Assembly: GCA_014649555.1 (NCBI GenBank)
Contig: BMTG01000008.1
Span: forward strand, 124,001-188,000
Direction of reading: 5' to 3'
Length of the DNA stretch: 64,000 bases
DNA from: Streptomyces globisporus
GTDB lineage: Bacteria; Actinomycetota; Actinomycetes; Streptomycetales; Streptomycetaceae
The position numbers and the translations under genes are program-made. Positions 8,602-16,577 of this stretch are shown here, piece after piece. Positions within the stretch are counted from its first letter, which is position 1. The number at the start of each line of letters is the position of its first letter. The notes under the pieces were generated by a model. It saw only the letters and a list, made by a program, of their open reading frames with translations, was not told the DNA's origin and did not search any database.

Positions 8602-9230
8602 TGGCCGCCCGCATCGACCACCTGGTCACCTCCGGCACCTTCGCCCTCGACGGCGGCGAATGGGACGTCGACAACAACGTCTGGATCGTCGGCGACGACA
8701 CCGAGGCGATCGTCATCGACGCCGCCCACGACGCCGCCGCCATCGAGGCCGCGCTCGGCGGCCGTACGCTGCGCGCCATCGTCTGCACCCACGCGCACAA
8801 CGACCACATCGACGCCGCCCCGGCCCTTGCCGCGGCCACCGGCGCCCCGATCCTGCTCCACCCGGACGACCTGCCGCTCTGGCTGCAGACCCACCCGGAG
8901 CACACCCCCGACGGCGCCCTCACCGACGGCCAGGAACTCACCGTGGCGGGCACCACGCTCACGGTCCTGCACACCCCGGGCCACGCCCCCGGCGCGGTCT
9001 GCCTCCACGCCCCCGAACTGGGCACCGTCTTCACCGGCGACACCCTCTTCCAGGGCGGCCCCGGCGCCACCGGCAGGTCCTTCTCGTCGTTCCCCACGAT
9101 CATCGACTCGATCCGGGACCGGCTGCTCACGCTCCCGGGCGACACCAAGGTCCGCACCGGCCACGGCGACCCCACCACCATCGGCGCGGAGGCCCCGCAG
9201 CTCGACGAGTGGATCAAGCGCGGCCACTGA
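8601..9230 (+). CDS. MBL-fold metallo-hydrolase, partner of the mycothiol formaldehyde pathway
   Basis: A 209-residue metallo-beta-lactamase-fold hydrolase. The metal-binding motif THAHNDH has H64, H66, D68 and H69; HTPGHAPG, FTGDTLF and TGHGDPT supply the remaining ligands, as in glyoxalase II-like enzymes. It starts at ATG 8601, overlapping the stop of the dehydrogenase. In many actinomycetes this gene follows the mycothiol-dependent dehydrogenase. A plausible job is hydrolysis of the S-formylmycothiol thioester to formate and mycothiol; this is inferred from context. The gene ends 9 bp before the convergent pseudouridine synthase gene, with no hairpin in between. Confidence 0.85.
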   Translation: MAARIDHLVTSGTFALDGGEWDVDNNVWIVGDDTEAIVIDAAHDAAAIEAALGGRTLRAIVCTHAHNDHIDAAPALAAATGAPILLHPDDLPLWLQTHPEHTPDGALTDGQELTVAGTTLTVLHTPGHAPGAVCLHAPELGTVFTGDTLFQGGPGATGRSFSSFPTIIDSIRDRLLTLPGDTKVRTGHGDPTTIGAEAPQLDEWIKRGH

Positions 9231-9239
9231 GCGCGTACG

Positions 9240-10178
9240 TCACCCCTCCGGCCAGGCGGAGAGCCGCAGTCCGCTCGCGAAGCGACGCGGCTCCCCGCCG
9301 ACCGGATCGGTGAACTCCAGCACCCGCGCCAGCAACTGCAAGGGCCGGTCCCGGTCCTCCACAGCTGCCTCCGGCACCACCACCGGATACAGCGGATCGT
9401 GGACGATCGGCAGCCCCAGGGCGTTCATATGGACCCGCAGCTGATGCGTCCGCCCGGTGGCGGGCAGCAGCCGGTACCGCCCGACCCCGCCCCGGTGCTC
9501 CACCAGCTCCACCCGGCTCTCACTGTTCGCCTCGCCCGGCTCCTCCCGCGCTGCGAGCACCCCGCGCTCCTTCACGATCCTGCTGCGCACGGTCCGGGGG
9601 AGCGTCACCGAGGGGTCGTACGGGGCCACCGCCTCGTACTCCTTCCGCACCCGCCGGTCCCGGAACAGCGTCTGATACGCACCCCGGTCCTCCGGCCGCA
9701 CCACGAACAGCACCAGCCCCGCCGTCAGCCGGTCCAGCCGGTGCGCGGGCTGGAGGGCGGGCAGCTCCAGCTCCCGCCGCAGCCGGGCCACCGCGGTCTC
9801 GGTGATGTGCCGCCCCCGGGGCATCGTCGCCAGGAAGTGCGGCTTGTCCGCGACCACGATCCGCTCGTCCCGGTACACCACCCCGACCGGGAAGGGCACC
9901 GGCTCCTCGGGGGCGAAGTCCCGGTGGAACCAGAGATACCGCCCGGCGGTGTACGGCTCCGAGCCCCGCACGGCGACCCCGTCGGCCCCCACGAACCGCC
10001 CGGCGTCCAGCATCCCGGCCACCCGGTCCGCCCCGATCGCCCCGCCGAACCGGCCGGCCAGATGCTCCCCGACGGTGGCCCAGAGCCCTTCGGGATCCTC
10101 CGGAAGCCGCACCCGTGCGGCATCGATCCCGTCCCGCTGGGGAAGAGGGGAGGCGGGCGGTTTCCTGCGGCCGCGCAT
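9240..10178 (-). CDS. RluA-family pseudouridine synthase
   Basis: The protein isomerises uridine to pseudouridine in rRNA or tRNA. From ATG 10178 (AAAGGGGCGAGG just upstream) it has 312 residues. The catalytic motif PAHRLDRLTAGLVLF contains the active-site aspartate, and ATGRTHQLRVHMNALGLPIV is the conserved C-terminal motif. The frame is open to 10292, but that part runs across the tRNA-Leu gene, so the internal start is preferred. The target uridine cannot be inferred. The N-terminal part resembles the short leader of actinobacterial RluA paralogs rather than a clear S4 domain. Confidence 0.87.
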   Translation of the reverse strand: MRGRRKPPASPLPQRDGIDAARVRLPEDPEGLWATVGEHLAGRFGGAIGADRVAGMLDAGRFVGADGVAVRGSEPYTAGRYLWFHRDFAPEEPVPFPVGVVYRDERIVVADKPHFLATMPRGRHITETAVARLRRELELPALQPAHRLDRLTAGLVLFVVRPEDRGAYQTLFRDRRVRKEYEAVAPYDPSVTLPRTVRSRIVKERGVLAAREEPGEANSESRVELVEHRGGVGRYRLLPATGRTHQLRVHMNALGLPIVHDPLYPVVVPEAAVEDRDRPLQLLARVLEFTDPVGGEPRRFASGLRLSAWPEG

Positions 10179-10210
10179 CCTCGCCCCTTTCCGTGATCGC
10201 CCGGTGACGC

Positions 10211-10236
10211 AAAAGAGCCCCACCGAAGTGGGGCTC
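10211..10236 (-). terminator. Intrinsic terminator of tRNA-Leu
   Basis: On the minus strand a perfect 9-bp stem GAGCCCCAC/GTGGGGCTC with the stable tetraloop TTCG is followed by TTTT, directly downstream of the tRNA. It separates the tRNA from the pseudouridine synthase gene. Confidence 0.88.
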
Positions 10237-10240
10237 CTGC

Positions 10241-10328
10241 TGGTGTCCGAGGGGGGACTTGAACCCCCACGCCCGATAAAGGGCACTAGCACCTCAAGCT
10301 AGCGCGTCTGCCATTCCGCCACCCGGAC
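10241..10328 (-). tRNA. tRNA-Leu (anticodon GAG)
   Basis: The minus strand folds as a class II tRNA with a long variable arm. The 5' acceptor strand is GTCCGGG, paired with CTCGGAC, followed by discriminator A and encoded CCA. The anticodon stem CTAGC/GCTAG holds loop TTGAGGT, so the anticodon is GAG, which reads CUC/CUU. The T-arm is GGGGGTTCAAGTCCCCC. Length is 85 nt plus CCA. No integrase gene or duplicated 3' end lies nearby, so it is not used as an attachment site here. Confidence 0.96.
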
Positions 10329-10512
10329 AAGGTGTCTGTCTCCCGGGCCGTGCCCGTTCCGACGTGGAAAACCATAGCAAACATTCGGGGGTGCTCGATC
10401 ACGCCCCGATGGCTGTGAACGGTGCGTGACGGGGGGTGTGCGGCCTTGGGCGTACGCCGTGGGCGCGGGAGGATGGGAAGGGAGCACCACAGCGACAGTG
10501 GAGGGAACCAGC

Positions 10513-11844
10513 GTGAGCGAGAGCAGCACGGGCAAGGCCGGCACCGGCAGGGCCGAGCAGGAGGTCGTCGACCTCTGTCGTGACCTGATCCGGATCGACA
10601 CCAGCAACTACGGCGACCACTCGGGCCCCGGCGAGCGGCTCGCCGCCGAGTACGTCGCGGAGAAGCTCGCGGAGGTCGGCCTGGAGCCGAAGATCTTCGA
10701 GTCGCACAAGGGGCGCGCCTCCACCGTCGCCCGGATCGAGGGCGAGGACCCCTCCCGTCCGGCGCTCCTCATCCACGGGCACACCGACGTCGTCCCGGCC
10801 AACGCGGCGGACTGGACGCACGACCCGTTCTCCGGGGAGATCGCGGACGGCTGTGTCTGGGGCCGGGGCGCGGTCGACATGAAGGACATGGACGCGATGA
10901 CCCTCGCGGTCGTCCGCGAGCGGATGCGCACCGGCCGCAAGCCCCCGCGCGACATCGTGCTCGCCTTCCTCGCGGACGAGGAGGCGGGCGGCACGTACGG
11001 GGCCCGCTATCTCGTGGACAACCACCCTGGTCTCTTCGAGGGCGTCACCGAGGCGATCAGCGAGGTCGGCGGTTTCTCCTTCACCGTCAACGAGAATTTG
11101 CGGCTGTACTTGGTGGAGACCGCCCAGAAGGGCATGCACTGGATGAAGCTGACCGTGGACGGCACCGCCGGACACGGCTCGATGATCCACAAGGACAACG
11201 CCATCACCGAGCTGTCCGAGGCGGTCGGGCGGCTGGGCCGGCACAAGTTCCCGGTGCGGGTCACCAAGACGCTGCGGCACTTCCTGGACGAGCTCTCCGA
11301 CGCCCTCGGCACCGAGCTGGACCCGGAGAACATGGACGAGACGCTCGCCAAGCTCGGCGGCATCGCCAAGCTCATCGGCGCCTCCCTCCAGAACACCGCC
11401 AACCCCACCCAGCTCGGCGCCGGCTACAAGGTCAACGTCATCCCGGGCCAGGCGACCGCCCACGTCGACGGCCGGTATCTGCCGGGGTACGAGGAGGAGT
11501 TCCTCGCCGACCTCGACCGTATCCTCGGCCCCAACGTCCGGCGCGAGGACGTGCACGCGGACAAAGCCCTGGAGACCACGTTCGACGGCGCCCTGGTCGA
11601 CGCCATGCAGACCGCGCTGGTCGCCGAGGACCCGATCGCCCGTGCCGTGCCGTACATGCTCTCGGCCGGCACCGACGCCAAGTCCTTCGACGACCTGGGC
11701 ATCCGGGGCTTCGGCTTCGCCCCGCTGAAGCTGCCGCCGGAGCTGGACTTCGCCGGGATGTTCCACGGCGTCGACGAGCGGGTCCCGGTCGACGGGCTCC
11801 AGTTCGGCGTGCGGGTGCTCGACCGGTTCATCGACCACTCCTGA
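10513..11844 (+). CDS. M20-family metallopeptidase
   Basis: A 443-residue zinc peptidase starting at GTG 10513, which has GGAGGG about 8 bases upstream; the earlier in-frame ATG at 10426 has no good ribosome site. Conserved elements include HGHTDVVP (first zinc histidine), GRGAVDMKDMDA (bridging aspartate), LADEEAGG (catalytic Glu-Glu) and SAGTDAKSF near the C-terminus, which contributes to the active site. The lid/dimerisation domain lies in the middle (KGMHWMKLTVDGTAGHGS). Actinobacterial homologs are annotated as M20/M25/M40 dipeptidase or acetylornithine deacetylase-like; the exact substrate is not predictable. It is cytosolic, with no signal peptide. Confidence 0.88.
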   Translation: MSESSTGKAGTGRAEQEVVDLCRDLIRIDTSNYGDHSGPGERLAAEYVAEKLAEVGLEPKIFESHKGRASTVARIEGEDPSRPALLIHGHTDVVPANAADWTHDPFSGEIADGCVWGRGAVDMKDMDAMTLAVVRERMRTGRKPPRDIVLAFLADEEAGGTYGARYLVDNHPGLFEGVTEAISEVGGFSFTVNENLRLYLVETAQKGMHWMKLTVDGTAGHGSMIHKDNAITELSEAVGRLGRHKFPVRVTKTLRHFLDELSDALGTELDPENMDETLAKLGGIAKLIGASLQNTANPTQLGAGYKVNVIPGQATAHVDGRYLPGYEEEFLADLDRILGPNVRREDVHADKALETTFDGALVDAMQTALVAEDPIARAVPYMLSAGTDAKSFDDLGIRGFGFAPLKLPPELDFAGMFHGVDERVPVDGLQFGVRVLDRFIDHS

Positions 11845-11931
11845 CCGGTCCATGACCGATTCACCGTCGGATCACCGCTGATTCGACCACCTGTGCGGAC
11901 ATGTCCGAACGGGTGAAACGAGCCGTTCACA

Positions 11932-11959
11932 CGTAGCCCCGCGCATTCCTCCTCGTTAC
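11932..11959 (+). promoter_or_regulatory. Candidate sigma-BldN promoter of chpH
   Basis: CGTAGC (11932-11937) and CGTTAC (11954-11959) are separated by 16 bp. From memory, the sigma-BldN consensus is CGTAAC-N16-CGTTGA, and chaplin genes are known members of that regulon in S. coelicolor. The match is 5/6 and 4/6 with exact spacing. The site lies 50 bp before the chpH start, and a 7-bp hairpin GCGGTCC/GGACCGC (11967-11987) lies in the leader between them. Confidence 0.5.
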
Positions 11960-12008
11960 AAGGTTTGCGGTCCGCGGCTGGGACCGCACTTTCCAACTAG
12001 GAGGAATC

Positions 12009-12242
12009 ATGATCAAGAAGGTCGTCGCAGTTGCGGCTGCCACCGGTGGCCTCGTTCTCGCGGGTGCGGGCATGGCTTCCGCCGACGCGGGCGCCCAGGG
12101 TGCGGCCATCGGCAGCCCCGGCGTGCTCTCCGGCAACGTCGTCCAGGTTCCGGTCCACGTGCCGGTCAACGTGTGCGGCAACACGGTCTCCGTGATCGGT
12201 CTGCTGAACCCCGCCTTCGGCAACACCTGCGTCAACGCCTGA
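12009..12242 (+). CDS. chpH: Short chaplin (secreted hydrophobic surface protein)
   Basis: This 77-residue precursor has a signal peptide (about residues 1-26, ending MASADA) and one chaplin domain. The domain contains SPGVLSGNVVQVPVHVPVNV, CGNTVSVIGLLNPAFGNTCVN and the conserved cysteine pair C56 and C74. Short chaplins assemble into amyloid-like films that lower water surface tension and coat aerial hyphae. The sequence closely matches my memory of ChpH of S. coelicolor, which also sits next to chpC. The ribosome site TAGGAGGAATC is very strong, as expected for an abundant protein. A terminator follows. Confidence 0.93.
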   Translation: MIKKVVAVAAATGGLVLAGAGMASADAGAQGAAIGSPGVLSGNVVQVPVHVPVNVCGNTVSVIGLLNPAFGNTCVNA

Positions 12243-12279
12243 TCGTTGAACGTCAACCCGTAAGGGTTTGAGCTCGACC

Positions 12280-12312
12280 GGTCCCGGAGTGCACTCCATG
12301 CACTCCGGGACC
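12280..12312 (+). terminator. Terminator between chpH and chpC
   Basis: A perfect 14-bp stem GGTCCCGGAGTGCA/TGCACTCCGGGACC with loop CTCCA. A smaller hairpin AACCC-GTAA-GGGTT (12255-12268) precedes it. This suggests that chpH is transcribed alone. Confidence 0.8.
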
Positions 12313-12382
12313 GTTCGGCATTCGGCTCCCGCACGGTCATGTCCGGGGGTTTTTCGGAAGCCAGAAGGCAGGAAACGAACCT

Positions 12383-13195
12383 ATGCGACAGGTCACTCGT
12401 AAAGGCCTGATCACCATGGCGGCTGCGGGCGGAGTGCTCGCGCTGAGCGGTGGATACGCCCACGCCGACTCCGGGGCGGCGAGCACCGCATCCGGCTCGC
12501 CGGGCGTGCTGTCCGGCAACTCGGTCCAGGTCCCGATCGACATCCCGGTCAACGTCTGCGGGAACTCCGTCAGCGTCGGCGGACTGCTCAACCCCGCCAG
12601 CGGAAACGACTGCGGAAACGGATCAGCAGGATCCGACCGGTCCGCGCAGTCCGACCGGTCCGCGTCCGACCGGTCCGGCGGTGCCCAGGACCGCTCGGTC
12701 CCCGGCGGCTCCGGGAACGGTGCCCAGGCCGGCGACACCACGGCCTCGGACCGCACCTCCGAGCCCGGCACGGGCCGTCACCGGGCTCCGGACGGCGGCG
12801 CCACGGCGGAAGGGGTCGCCCAGGGCTCGCCCGGCATCCTCTCCGGCAACGCGATCCAGGCGCCGATCGACATTCCCGTGAACCTCTGCGGGAACAGCGT
12901 CACCATCGGCGGACTGCTGAACCCCGTCTTCGGCAACAGCTGCTCCAACGACGCCGAGGTTCCGCCCCCGCCGCCCGAGCAGCCGGAGAAGCCCCCGGTC
13001 ACCCCCGAGAAGCCGGTCGACCCGCCGGTCAGCCAGCCGCCCGAGCCGAACGCCCCCGAGACCCGGAACGTTCCCCGCGAGCAGCTCGCACAGACCGGTG
13101 GTGAGGGGCTCGAACTGCTCATCCCGGCCAGCGCCGGACTGCTGTTCGCCGGTGCCGGGTCGGTGCTCTACCGCCGCTCGCGCAGCGCCGCCTGA
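12383..13195 (+). CDS. chpC: Long chaplin with two chaplin domains and sortase signal
   Basis: The 270-residue precursor has a signal peptide (about 1-28), chaplin domain 1 (about 37-78, cysteines C59 and C77) and a linker with repeated SDRS/DRS units (84-105). Chaplin domain 2 follows (about 147-189, C169 and C187), then a Pro-rich spacer (193-222). The C-terminus is a sorting signal: LAQTG at 235-239, a hydrophobic stretch and an RRSRS tail. LAxTG is recognised by class E sortases in Streptomyces, which anchor long chaplins to peptidoglycan, where they tether short chaplins. It starts at ATG 12383 after AGGAAACG. Gene order chpH-chpC agrees with the identification as chpC. Confidence 0.9.
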   Translation: MRQVTRKGLITMAAAGGVLALSGGYAHADSGAASTASGSPGVLSGNSVQVPIDIPVNVCGNSVSVGGLLNPASGNDCGNGSAGSDRSAQSDRSASDRSGGAQDRSVPGGSGNGAQAGDTTASDRTSEPGTGRHRAPDGGATAEGVAQGSPGILSGNAIQAPIDIPVNLCGNSVTIGGLLNPVFGNSCSNDAEVPPPPPEQPEKPPVTPEKPVDPPVSQPPEPNAPETRNVPREQLAQTGGEGLELLIPASAGLLFAGAGSVLYRRSRSAA

Positions 13196-13231
13196 TCCGG
13201 GCGCGTACAGCACGGCACACCGCACGAAAGA

Positions 13232-13261
13232 GAGCGGGCCCCGCCACCGCGGGGCCCGCTC
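13232..13261. terminator. Terminator between chpC and the convergent small gene
   Basis: A perfect 12-bp stem GAGCGGGCCCCG/CGGGGCCCGCTC with a 6-base loop. It ends 5 bp before the stop of the convergent DUF5703 gene, so it probably serves both directions. Confidence 0.8.
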
Positions 13262-13265
13262 CATG

Positions 13266-13454
13266 TCACCAGGTCGCCCGCAGCTGACGGATGATCCGTC
13301 GCCGCAGCCGCACCCTGCGGCTGCCGTCCCTGCGGAGCGTCAGGCGGTCCAGCTCCCAGTGTCCGTACTCGGCGTGGTCGGTCAGGAGTCGGGCCGCATC
13401 CTTGCGGGAGACCCCGCGCGGCACGTACACGTCGATGAATTCGTATTCCGGCAT
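13266..13454 (-). CDS. DUF5703-family small protein
   Basis: A 62-residue basic protein with MPEYEFIDVYVPRGVSRKDA, HAEYGHWELDRLTL and a C-terminal Arg-rich tail (RRVRLRRRIIRQLRATW). The pattern is strongly conserved in Streptomyces and allied genera and is annotated as DUF5703; no function is established. The N-terminal half looks like a beta strand plus helix, with the tail suited to nucleic acid or membrane contact (inference). It is divergent from the next gene, with 47 bp between the two starts. Confidence 0.75.
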   Translation of the reverse strand: MPEYEFIDVYVPRGVSRKDAARLLTDHAEYGHWELDRLTLRRDGSRRVRLRRRIIRQLRATW

Positions 13455-13501
13455 CGCATCTATTGTGCGGGCAGAGCCCCGCTACGGATAGCGTCTGCAC
13501 T

Positions 13502-14164
13502 ATGTCTGATGCTGCGCAGCCCACCGCTGCCGAGGTACGTGCCGCCGCCGAGGCGGTCAACGCCGCGATCGACCGTCACCTCGACGCGGTCGAACGCCGT
13601 ACCGGGGACGACGACCCCGCCGTCTACGACGCGTTCAACGCCCTGGCCGCTGCCGCCGAGGTCTACGACGAACTCCTCTACGACCGCTACGACGAAGTCA
13701 CCCCCTTCGAGATCCCCGGCGCCGACGACTCCCTGCCTCCCTACGCCGGTCCCGCGGAGCCCAGCGCGCTCAGTGTCCTGATCCGCCGCGACTACGTGGT
13801 CGCCGAGCCCGAGCGTCTCCTCGCCCAGGCCCAGCGCCTCGCCGACGTCGACGCGGGTCCGGGCGCCGAGGACACGACCCCGGTGGTCGGCACCAGCGTC
13901 CATTCCGCGCTCGGCGTCCTCTTCGGCGAGTACGAACCGGACGAGATCGCCTCCCGGCACAAGGAGTTCGGTCTGGAGGAGGGCGACTCCACCCTCTGGG
14001 TCTCGGCCGGGGAGGCGGCACCGGAACCGGGGGAGTGGCTCGGCGCCCCCTTCGAGGACGCCGACCCCGAGCTGGTGGTCTGCCGCTTCGATGTCAGCGC
14101 GGTCTTCGACGAGGAGGACGAGCCGGACGAGGACTTCGCCGGACCGGCGGCGGGCGGCGTCTGA
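13502..14164 (+). CDS. Conserved acidic hypothetical protein
   Basis: A 220-residue acidic protein with helical N-terminus (AAEVRAAAEAVNAAIDRHLD, residues about 8-30). The middle contains ALSVLIRRDYVVAEPERLLA and the C-terminal half VVGTSVHSALGVLFGEYEPD. The last 20 residues are Glu/Asp-rich. No catalytic motif or membrane segment is seen. The sequence resembles Streptomyces proteins annotated only as hypothetical. ATG 13502 is preceded by TAGCGT at 13489-13494, so translation may start on a leaderless transcript. A very strong hairpin follows the stop. Confidence 0.75.
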   Translation: MSDAAQPTAAEVRAAAEAVNAAIDRHLDAVERRTGDDDPAVYDAFNALAAAAEVYDELLYDRYDEVTPFEIPGADDSLPPYAGPAEPSALSVLIRRDYVVAEPERLLAQAQRLADVDAGPGAEDTTPVVGTSVHSALGVLFGEYEPDEIASRHKEFGLEEGDSTLWVSAGEAAPEPGEWLGAPFEDADPELVVCRFDVSAVFDEEDEPDEDFAGPAAGGV

Positions 14165-14187
14165 CCGGAGCCTGTTCCCGCCCCGCA

Positions 14188-14240
14188 CCGGACGACGGTG
14201 GGCCCCGGCGCACATCGCGCCGGGGCCCACCGTCGTCCGG
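14188..14240. terminator. Very long perfect hairpin, bidirectional terminator
   Basis: The 24-bp arms at 14188-14211 and 14217-14240 are perfectly complementary around loop ACATC. The arms begin CCGGACGACGGTGGGCCC. The hairpin lies between two convergent stops. Confidence 0.82.
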
Positions 14241-14252
14241 GCCGTGTGCCGC

Positions 14253-16577
14253 TCAGGAAGCCGCGTCGGGCGTCGGGAGCGCTTCGAGGAGCGGGCGCAG
14301 CCGGGTCGTCCGCTCCTGGGCCGGGACCTGCGCCACCGCGTGGGGGAGCGCCTGGTCCACCCCGTGCACCACGGACAGATGCCGCTCGCCCCGGCCGAAC
14401 GCGGTGTACACCCACGGCCGGCTCAGGCCCTGCGCCGCGTCGCCGGGCAGCACGACCACCGCGGCGGGCCAGCGCATCCCGGCCGCCTGGTGGGCGCTGA
14501 GGGCCCAGCCGTGCCGCACCGACGACTCCACCCGCTCCTGCGGTACGACGACGGGGACGCCCCCGCAGTCCAGATGCAGCCCCTCGGCGTCGGCCGAGCG
14601 CACCACTCCGGGCACCGCACGGCCGGGCGCGGGCACATGGACCACCCGGTCGCCCGGGTCGAAACCGCCGAACCGGCCGGGGCCCGGGTTGAGCCGCTGC
14701 TTCAGCGCCTCGTTCAGCGCCCTGGTCCCGGCGGCACCGCCATGGCCCACCGTGATCACCTGGGTCTCTTCGGCGGGGATGGAGAAGGCCCGGGGCACCG
14801 AGTCGGCGACCAGCTGCACGGTGCGGTGGACGGCTTCGCCCGCGTCCCGGACGGGCACGATCACCACTTCCTTGCCCGGGGCGTCGACCTGGTTCAGCTC
14901 GCCGATGCCGATGCCGGAGACCAGCTCGCCGATCGGGCCGGGGTCCGGGGTGCGGGAGACGACCTGCGGGCAGGTGCGGGCGGCCAGCACATCGGCGAAC
15001 ACCCGCCCGGCGCCCGCGGAGCCCAGCACGCCCGGGTCACCGCTCAGCACCAGCCGGGCGCCGTCGGCCAGCGCCTCGACCAGGACCGCCGCGCCCTCCA
15101 CGTCCAGCTGCGGGGCGTCCAGCACGACCAGGAGGTCCAGGGCGAGCGCCCCGTCCTCGTCCCGGCCGGGGCCCTGGGCACCGGACAGCAGGCCGGCCAG
15201 TGTGACCGCCGTTTCCGGGTCGCCGGTGGCCGCCGCGAGCCGCCGCCGCCCGTCCTCGCTGTGGGCCGCACCGAAGGCCCGCAGTCCCAGACCCCGTGCC
15301 GCGGCGATCAGCGCGGCGGGCTCGGCCCGCGCCGTCTCACCGCCGCTGTGCGCGACCAGCCCGGCGGCGGCCGTCGTACGGATCAGCTCGGCGGCCGACG
15401 GGCTCGGGGCGGCGGCTGCGGCCTCCGCCCAGTCGGCGGCCTTCTCGCAGGTGTTGACCAGCCGGGCCAGGCCGTCGGCGAGACTCTCCTCGGCCAGGGC
15501 GTAACGGTCGAGGCCCAGCAGGACCCGGACCGGCTCCCGGGGCGTATCGGCGTCCGGGGCGAGGCCGCCCTCGTCCGTCTCGTCCGCGTCCGTCTCGACT
15601 TCGTCCGGCTCCTCGTCCCCGCCCTCCTGGAAGAGCAGGGCGACACCTTCCTCGACGGCCTCGCGCACCGCCGCGTCCGGGTCGCTCACCGCACGCTCGG
15701 CGAGCGCCGCCCGGACGGCCTCGGCGTCCAGGGCCGTGTGGCCCTGGAGAGCGGCGCGCTCCAGCACCCAGCCGACCAGGGCGGCCGTCCGGCGGCCGTC
15801 GTCCGGGCCGCAGTCGGCGCCCAGCAGGGCCCGGGCGAAGCCGTCGGCCTGTTCCGGGCGCACACCGGGCACGGCCAGCAACTGCCAGGGGTCGGTGCGC
15901 AGCAGCTCGGCCGCCTGCTCGCCCAACGCGCCGACGGCCGGGCGGGCCAGCGCCTCGGGGGCCCCGCCCTCGACGAGCACCGCGCGCACCGTGTCCAGGG
16001 CCTCCGGAGAGGCGCTCTGCTGGGCGGGGGCGGCCTGTGGCACGGGGGTCCGGGGCGGCTGCGTGACGGCCGGGGCGGGGCGCCGGGGGGCCTGTGCCGG
16101 GGCGGGCGACGCGAAGAACGCGGAGCCCGTCTGCTCGCCGCTCTCCACGGCCCGGACGGCCGCGAGCAGATCGGCGGCGGTGCCGCTCAGACCCCCACCG
16201 GCGGCGATGGGCTCGGCCTTCGCCGCCTTGCGTTGCTCGATGCGCTCCCGCAGCTCGCGCTGGGCGGCCAGCTCGGCCTGCGCCTCCGAGAGCTCGGGGG
16301 CGGGCGATGCGTCGGCGGCCCCGGCTTCGGTGCTCGCGGGGTCGACTGCCTCGTCCTCGTCCTCAGCCTCGGCCTCAGCACCGGCCTCGGCCGAGGATGC
16401 GTCGGCGGCCTCGTCCTCGGCCGCGTCGCTCGGGGAGTCGGCGGCCTCGGCCCCGTCACTCGCGGGGCCGGCGTCCGCCGCGGGCTCCTGGGCCCCGGCC
16501 TCGTCCGGCGGGGACACGGCGTTCTGCGGGGTGTCCGTGCCGCCGGTGCCGGGGGTCTCCCCGGGAAGCGCAGTCAC
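14253..16577 (-). CDS. Helix-hairpin-helix protein, degenerate RecD2-like helicase relative
   Basis: The 774-residue protein starts at GTG 16577, with a 4-bp GTGA overlap with the aldo/keto reductase stop. Order: an Ala/Glu/Asp-rich disordered N-terminus (1-95), a charged helix (95-120), a helix-hairpin-helix module (about 205-290; WQLLAVPGVRPEQADGFARA, then GWVLERAALQGHTAL), an acidic linker (about 315-345), a RecA-like domain (about 355-530), and a UvrD_C_2-like end (about 690-750; YTAFGRGERHLSVV). The layout mirrors RecD2 helicases. However, no GxxGxGKT P-loop is present, the Walker B region reads LLVVLDAPQLD instead of DEAS, and the C-terminal HKSQG motif reads HQAAG. It is probably a DNA-binding protein that cannot hydrolyse ATP. 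The role is unknown. Confidence 0.78.
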   Translation of the reverse strand: MTALPGETPGTGGTDTPQNAVSPPDEAGAQEPAADAGPASDGAEAADSPSDAAEDEAADASSAEAGAEAEAEDEDEAVDPASTEAGAADASPAPELSEAQAELAAQRELRERIEQRKAAKAEPIAAGGGLSGTAADLLAAVRAVESGEQTGSAFFASPAPAQAPRRPAPAVTQPPRTPVPQAAPAQQSASPEALDTVRAVLVEGGAPEALARPAVGALGEQAAELLRTDPWQLLAVPGVRPEQADGFARALLGADCGPDDGRRTAALVGWVLERAALQGHTALDAEAVRAALAERAVSDPDAAVREAVEEGVALLFQEGGDEEPDEVETDADETDEGGLAPDADTPREPVRVLLGLDRYALAEESLADGLARLVNTCEKAADWAEAAAAAPSPSAAELIRTTAAAGLVAHSGGETARAEPAALIAAARGLGLRAFGAAHSEDGRRRLAAATGDPETAVTLAGLLSGAQGPGRDEDGALALDLLVVLDAPQLDVEGAAVLVEALADGARLVLSGDPGVLGSAGAGRVFADVLAARTCPQVVSRTPDPGPIGELVSGIGIGELNQVDAPGKEVVIVPVRDAGEAVHRTVQLVADSVPRAFSIPAEETQVITVGHGGAAGTRALNEALKQRLNPGPGRFGGFDPGDRVVHVPAPGRAVPGVVRSADAEGLHLDCGGVPVVVPQERVESSVRHGWALSAHQAAGMRWPAAVVVLPGDAAQGLSRPWVYTAFGRGERHLSVVHGVDQALPHAVAQVPAQERTTRLRPLLEALPTPDAAS

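Noticed and set aside
10241-10328. tRNA-Leu as an integration site
   Set aside because: No integrase, no repeat of the tRNA 3' end and no accessory genes on either side.
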